From assembly GCA_945965245.1 (NCBI GenBank), contig CAMFNC010000069.1, positions 1 to 15,755 on the forward strand: 15,755 nucleotides of DNA. Direction: 5' to 3'. The DNA comes from an uncultured Porphyromonas sp. (lineage in GTDB: Bacteria > Bacteroidota > Bacteroidia > Bacteroidales > Porphyromonadaceae). The translations under genes were made by a program, and so were the position numbers. Below the pieces are notes generated by a model. It had not been told where the DNA came from, ran no database searches, and worked only from the letters and a program-made list of their open reading frames with translations. Shown piece after piece: positions 15,241-15,755 of this stretch; position 1 is the first letter of the stretch, and each line of letters opens with the position of its first letter.

Positions 15241-15755
15241 ATGAAAAAGCAAACAATTTCATTCGCACTCATCAGCATCATGGCTCTGATGAGTAGTTGT
15301 CTGAAAAGCTCGGAAACCAATTGGGAATATTCTCCTGTATCTTTCGGATTCGACATTACAGACGACAAAGGCAACAGCCTTATAGACCCCACAAGTGTCC
15401 AAGGACAGGAGTGGCTCAACAATATCACCATCGAATATAATGGTACCGTATATCATAATGAGGGTCGCCCCATCCGTGAACTTCGTGCAGCACAAATGCC
15501 TTCAATGGAAAGATACAAAGCATTTAATGTACTCTATATGGAAAAGCGTTATTATCTGCAATTGGGTGAATTTATGCCCAACTATCGGGATAAAAACGTA
15601 TTCAAACTGAACCTACCCAATGGTAAGAGTCAAATCGTGGAATTCGTGCATTATTTCGAAAACAACACGTACATCTCCTCTGTATGGGTAAATGGCATAA
15701 AGACCAAAGGTCGTATTGCCAAAATCGTAACCGACACTTATATTACAGACAAGAA
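15241..15755 (+). CDS. Tandem lipoprotein B, paralogue of A, 3' end outside window
   Basis: The frame is open from the ATG at 15241 to the window edge (171 full codons). The signal peptide ends at lipobox MSSC (Cys20). It aligns with the first domain of lipoprotein A: DDKGNSLIDP with NADGQSLIDP, ITIEYNGTVYHN with IYVEYNGKKFYN, RELRA with TELRA, LQLGEFMPNY with LRFGEFQPQY, and VWVNGIK with TWVNGLP. It starts 19 nt after lipoprotein A with an A-rich stretch before the ATG. Whether it also has a second domain lies outside the window. Confidence 0.78.
   Translation, partial: MKKQTISFALISIMALMSSCLKSSETNWEYSPVSFGFDITDDKGNSLIDPTSVQGQEWLNNITIEYNGTVYHNEGRPIRELRAAQMPSMERYKAFNVLYMEKRYYLQLGEFMPNYRDKNVFKLNLPNGKSQIVEFVHYFENNTYISSVWVNGIKTKGRIAKIVTDTYITDK

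Overview
The window looks like chromosome from a member of Bacteroidales, probably Porphyromonas or a close relative. Four things point that way: a type V (FimA/Mfa1-like) fimbrial locus, lipoproteins with Bacteroidetes-style lipoboxes, starts preceded by A/T-rich sequence instead of Shine-Dalgarno motifs, and -7 boxes of the Bacteroidetes TAnnTTTG type. The acpP-fabF-rnc cluster also fits. The species cannot be fixed from the sequence alone.

Region 1 (1-8948, + strand) is a fimbriae operon entered near the end of the major subunit gene. It holds the 3' part of an Mfa1/FimA-like pilin, a Mfa2/FimB-family anchor lipoprotein, and three larger accessory lipoproteins of 547, 851 and 886 residues. 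The accessory genes correspond by position to fimC-fimD-fimE (or mfa3-mfa5) of P. gingivalis. I see no TAnnTTTG box in any gap after the pilin gene, so cotranscription is likely. The first gap is the longest (231 nt) and contains a stem-loop that could set the ratio of pilin to accessory proteins.

Region 2 (8949-11361, - strand) is the housekeeping operon acpP-fabF-rnc, facing the fimbrial operon across a hairpin terminator. Divergent from it is purN (11480-12061, + strand), in purine synthesis. acpP and purN share a 118-nt promoter region.

Region 3 (12062-14065, + strand) has a TonB C-terminal-domain gene that is frameshifted, probably twice, and has lost an uninterrupted signal peptide. 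It is followed by a secreted 218-residue outer-membrane beta-barrel protein with a good -7 promoter box and an HD-domain phosphohydrolase. A strong 10-bp hairpin separates the last two.

Region 4 (14247 to the window end, + strand) has two tandem paralogous lipoproteins of unknown function. The second runs off the window and was found by reading the frame to the edge.

No tRNA, rRNA, CRISPR array, insertion sequence or phage gene was recognised. The least conventional parts are the large fimbrial accessory lipoproteins, the broken TonB-like gene, and the tandem lipoprotein pair.
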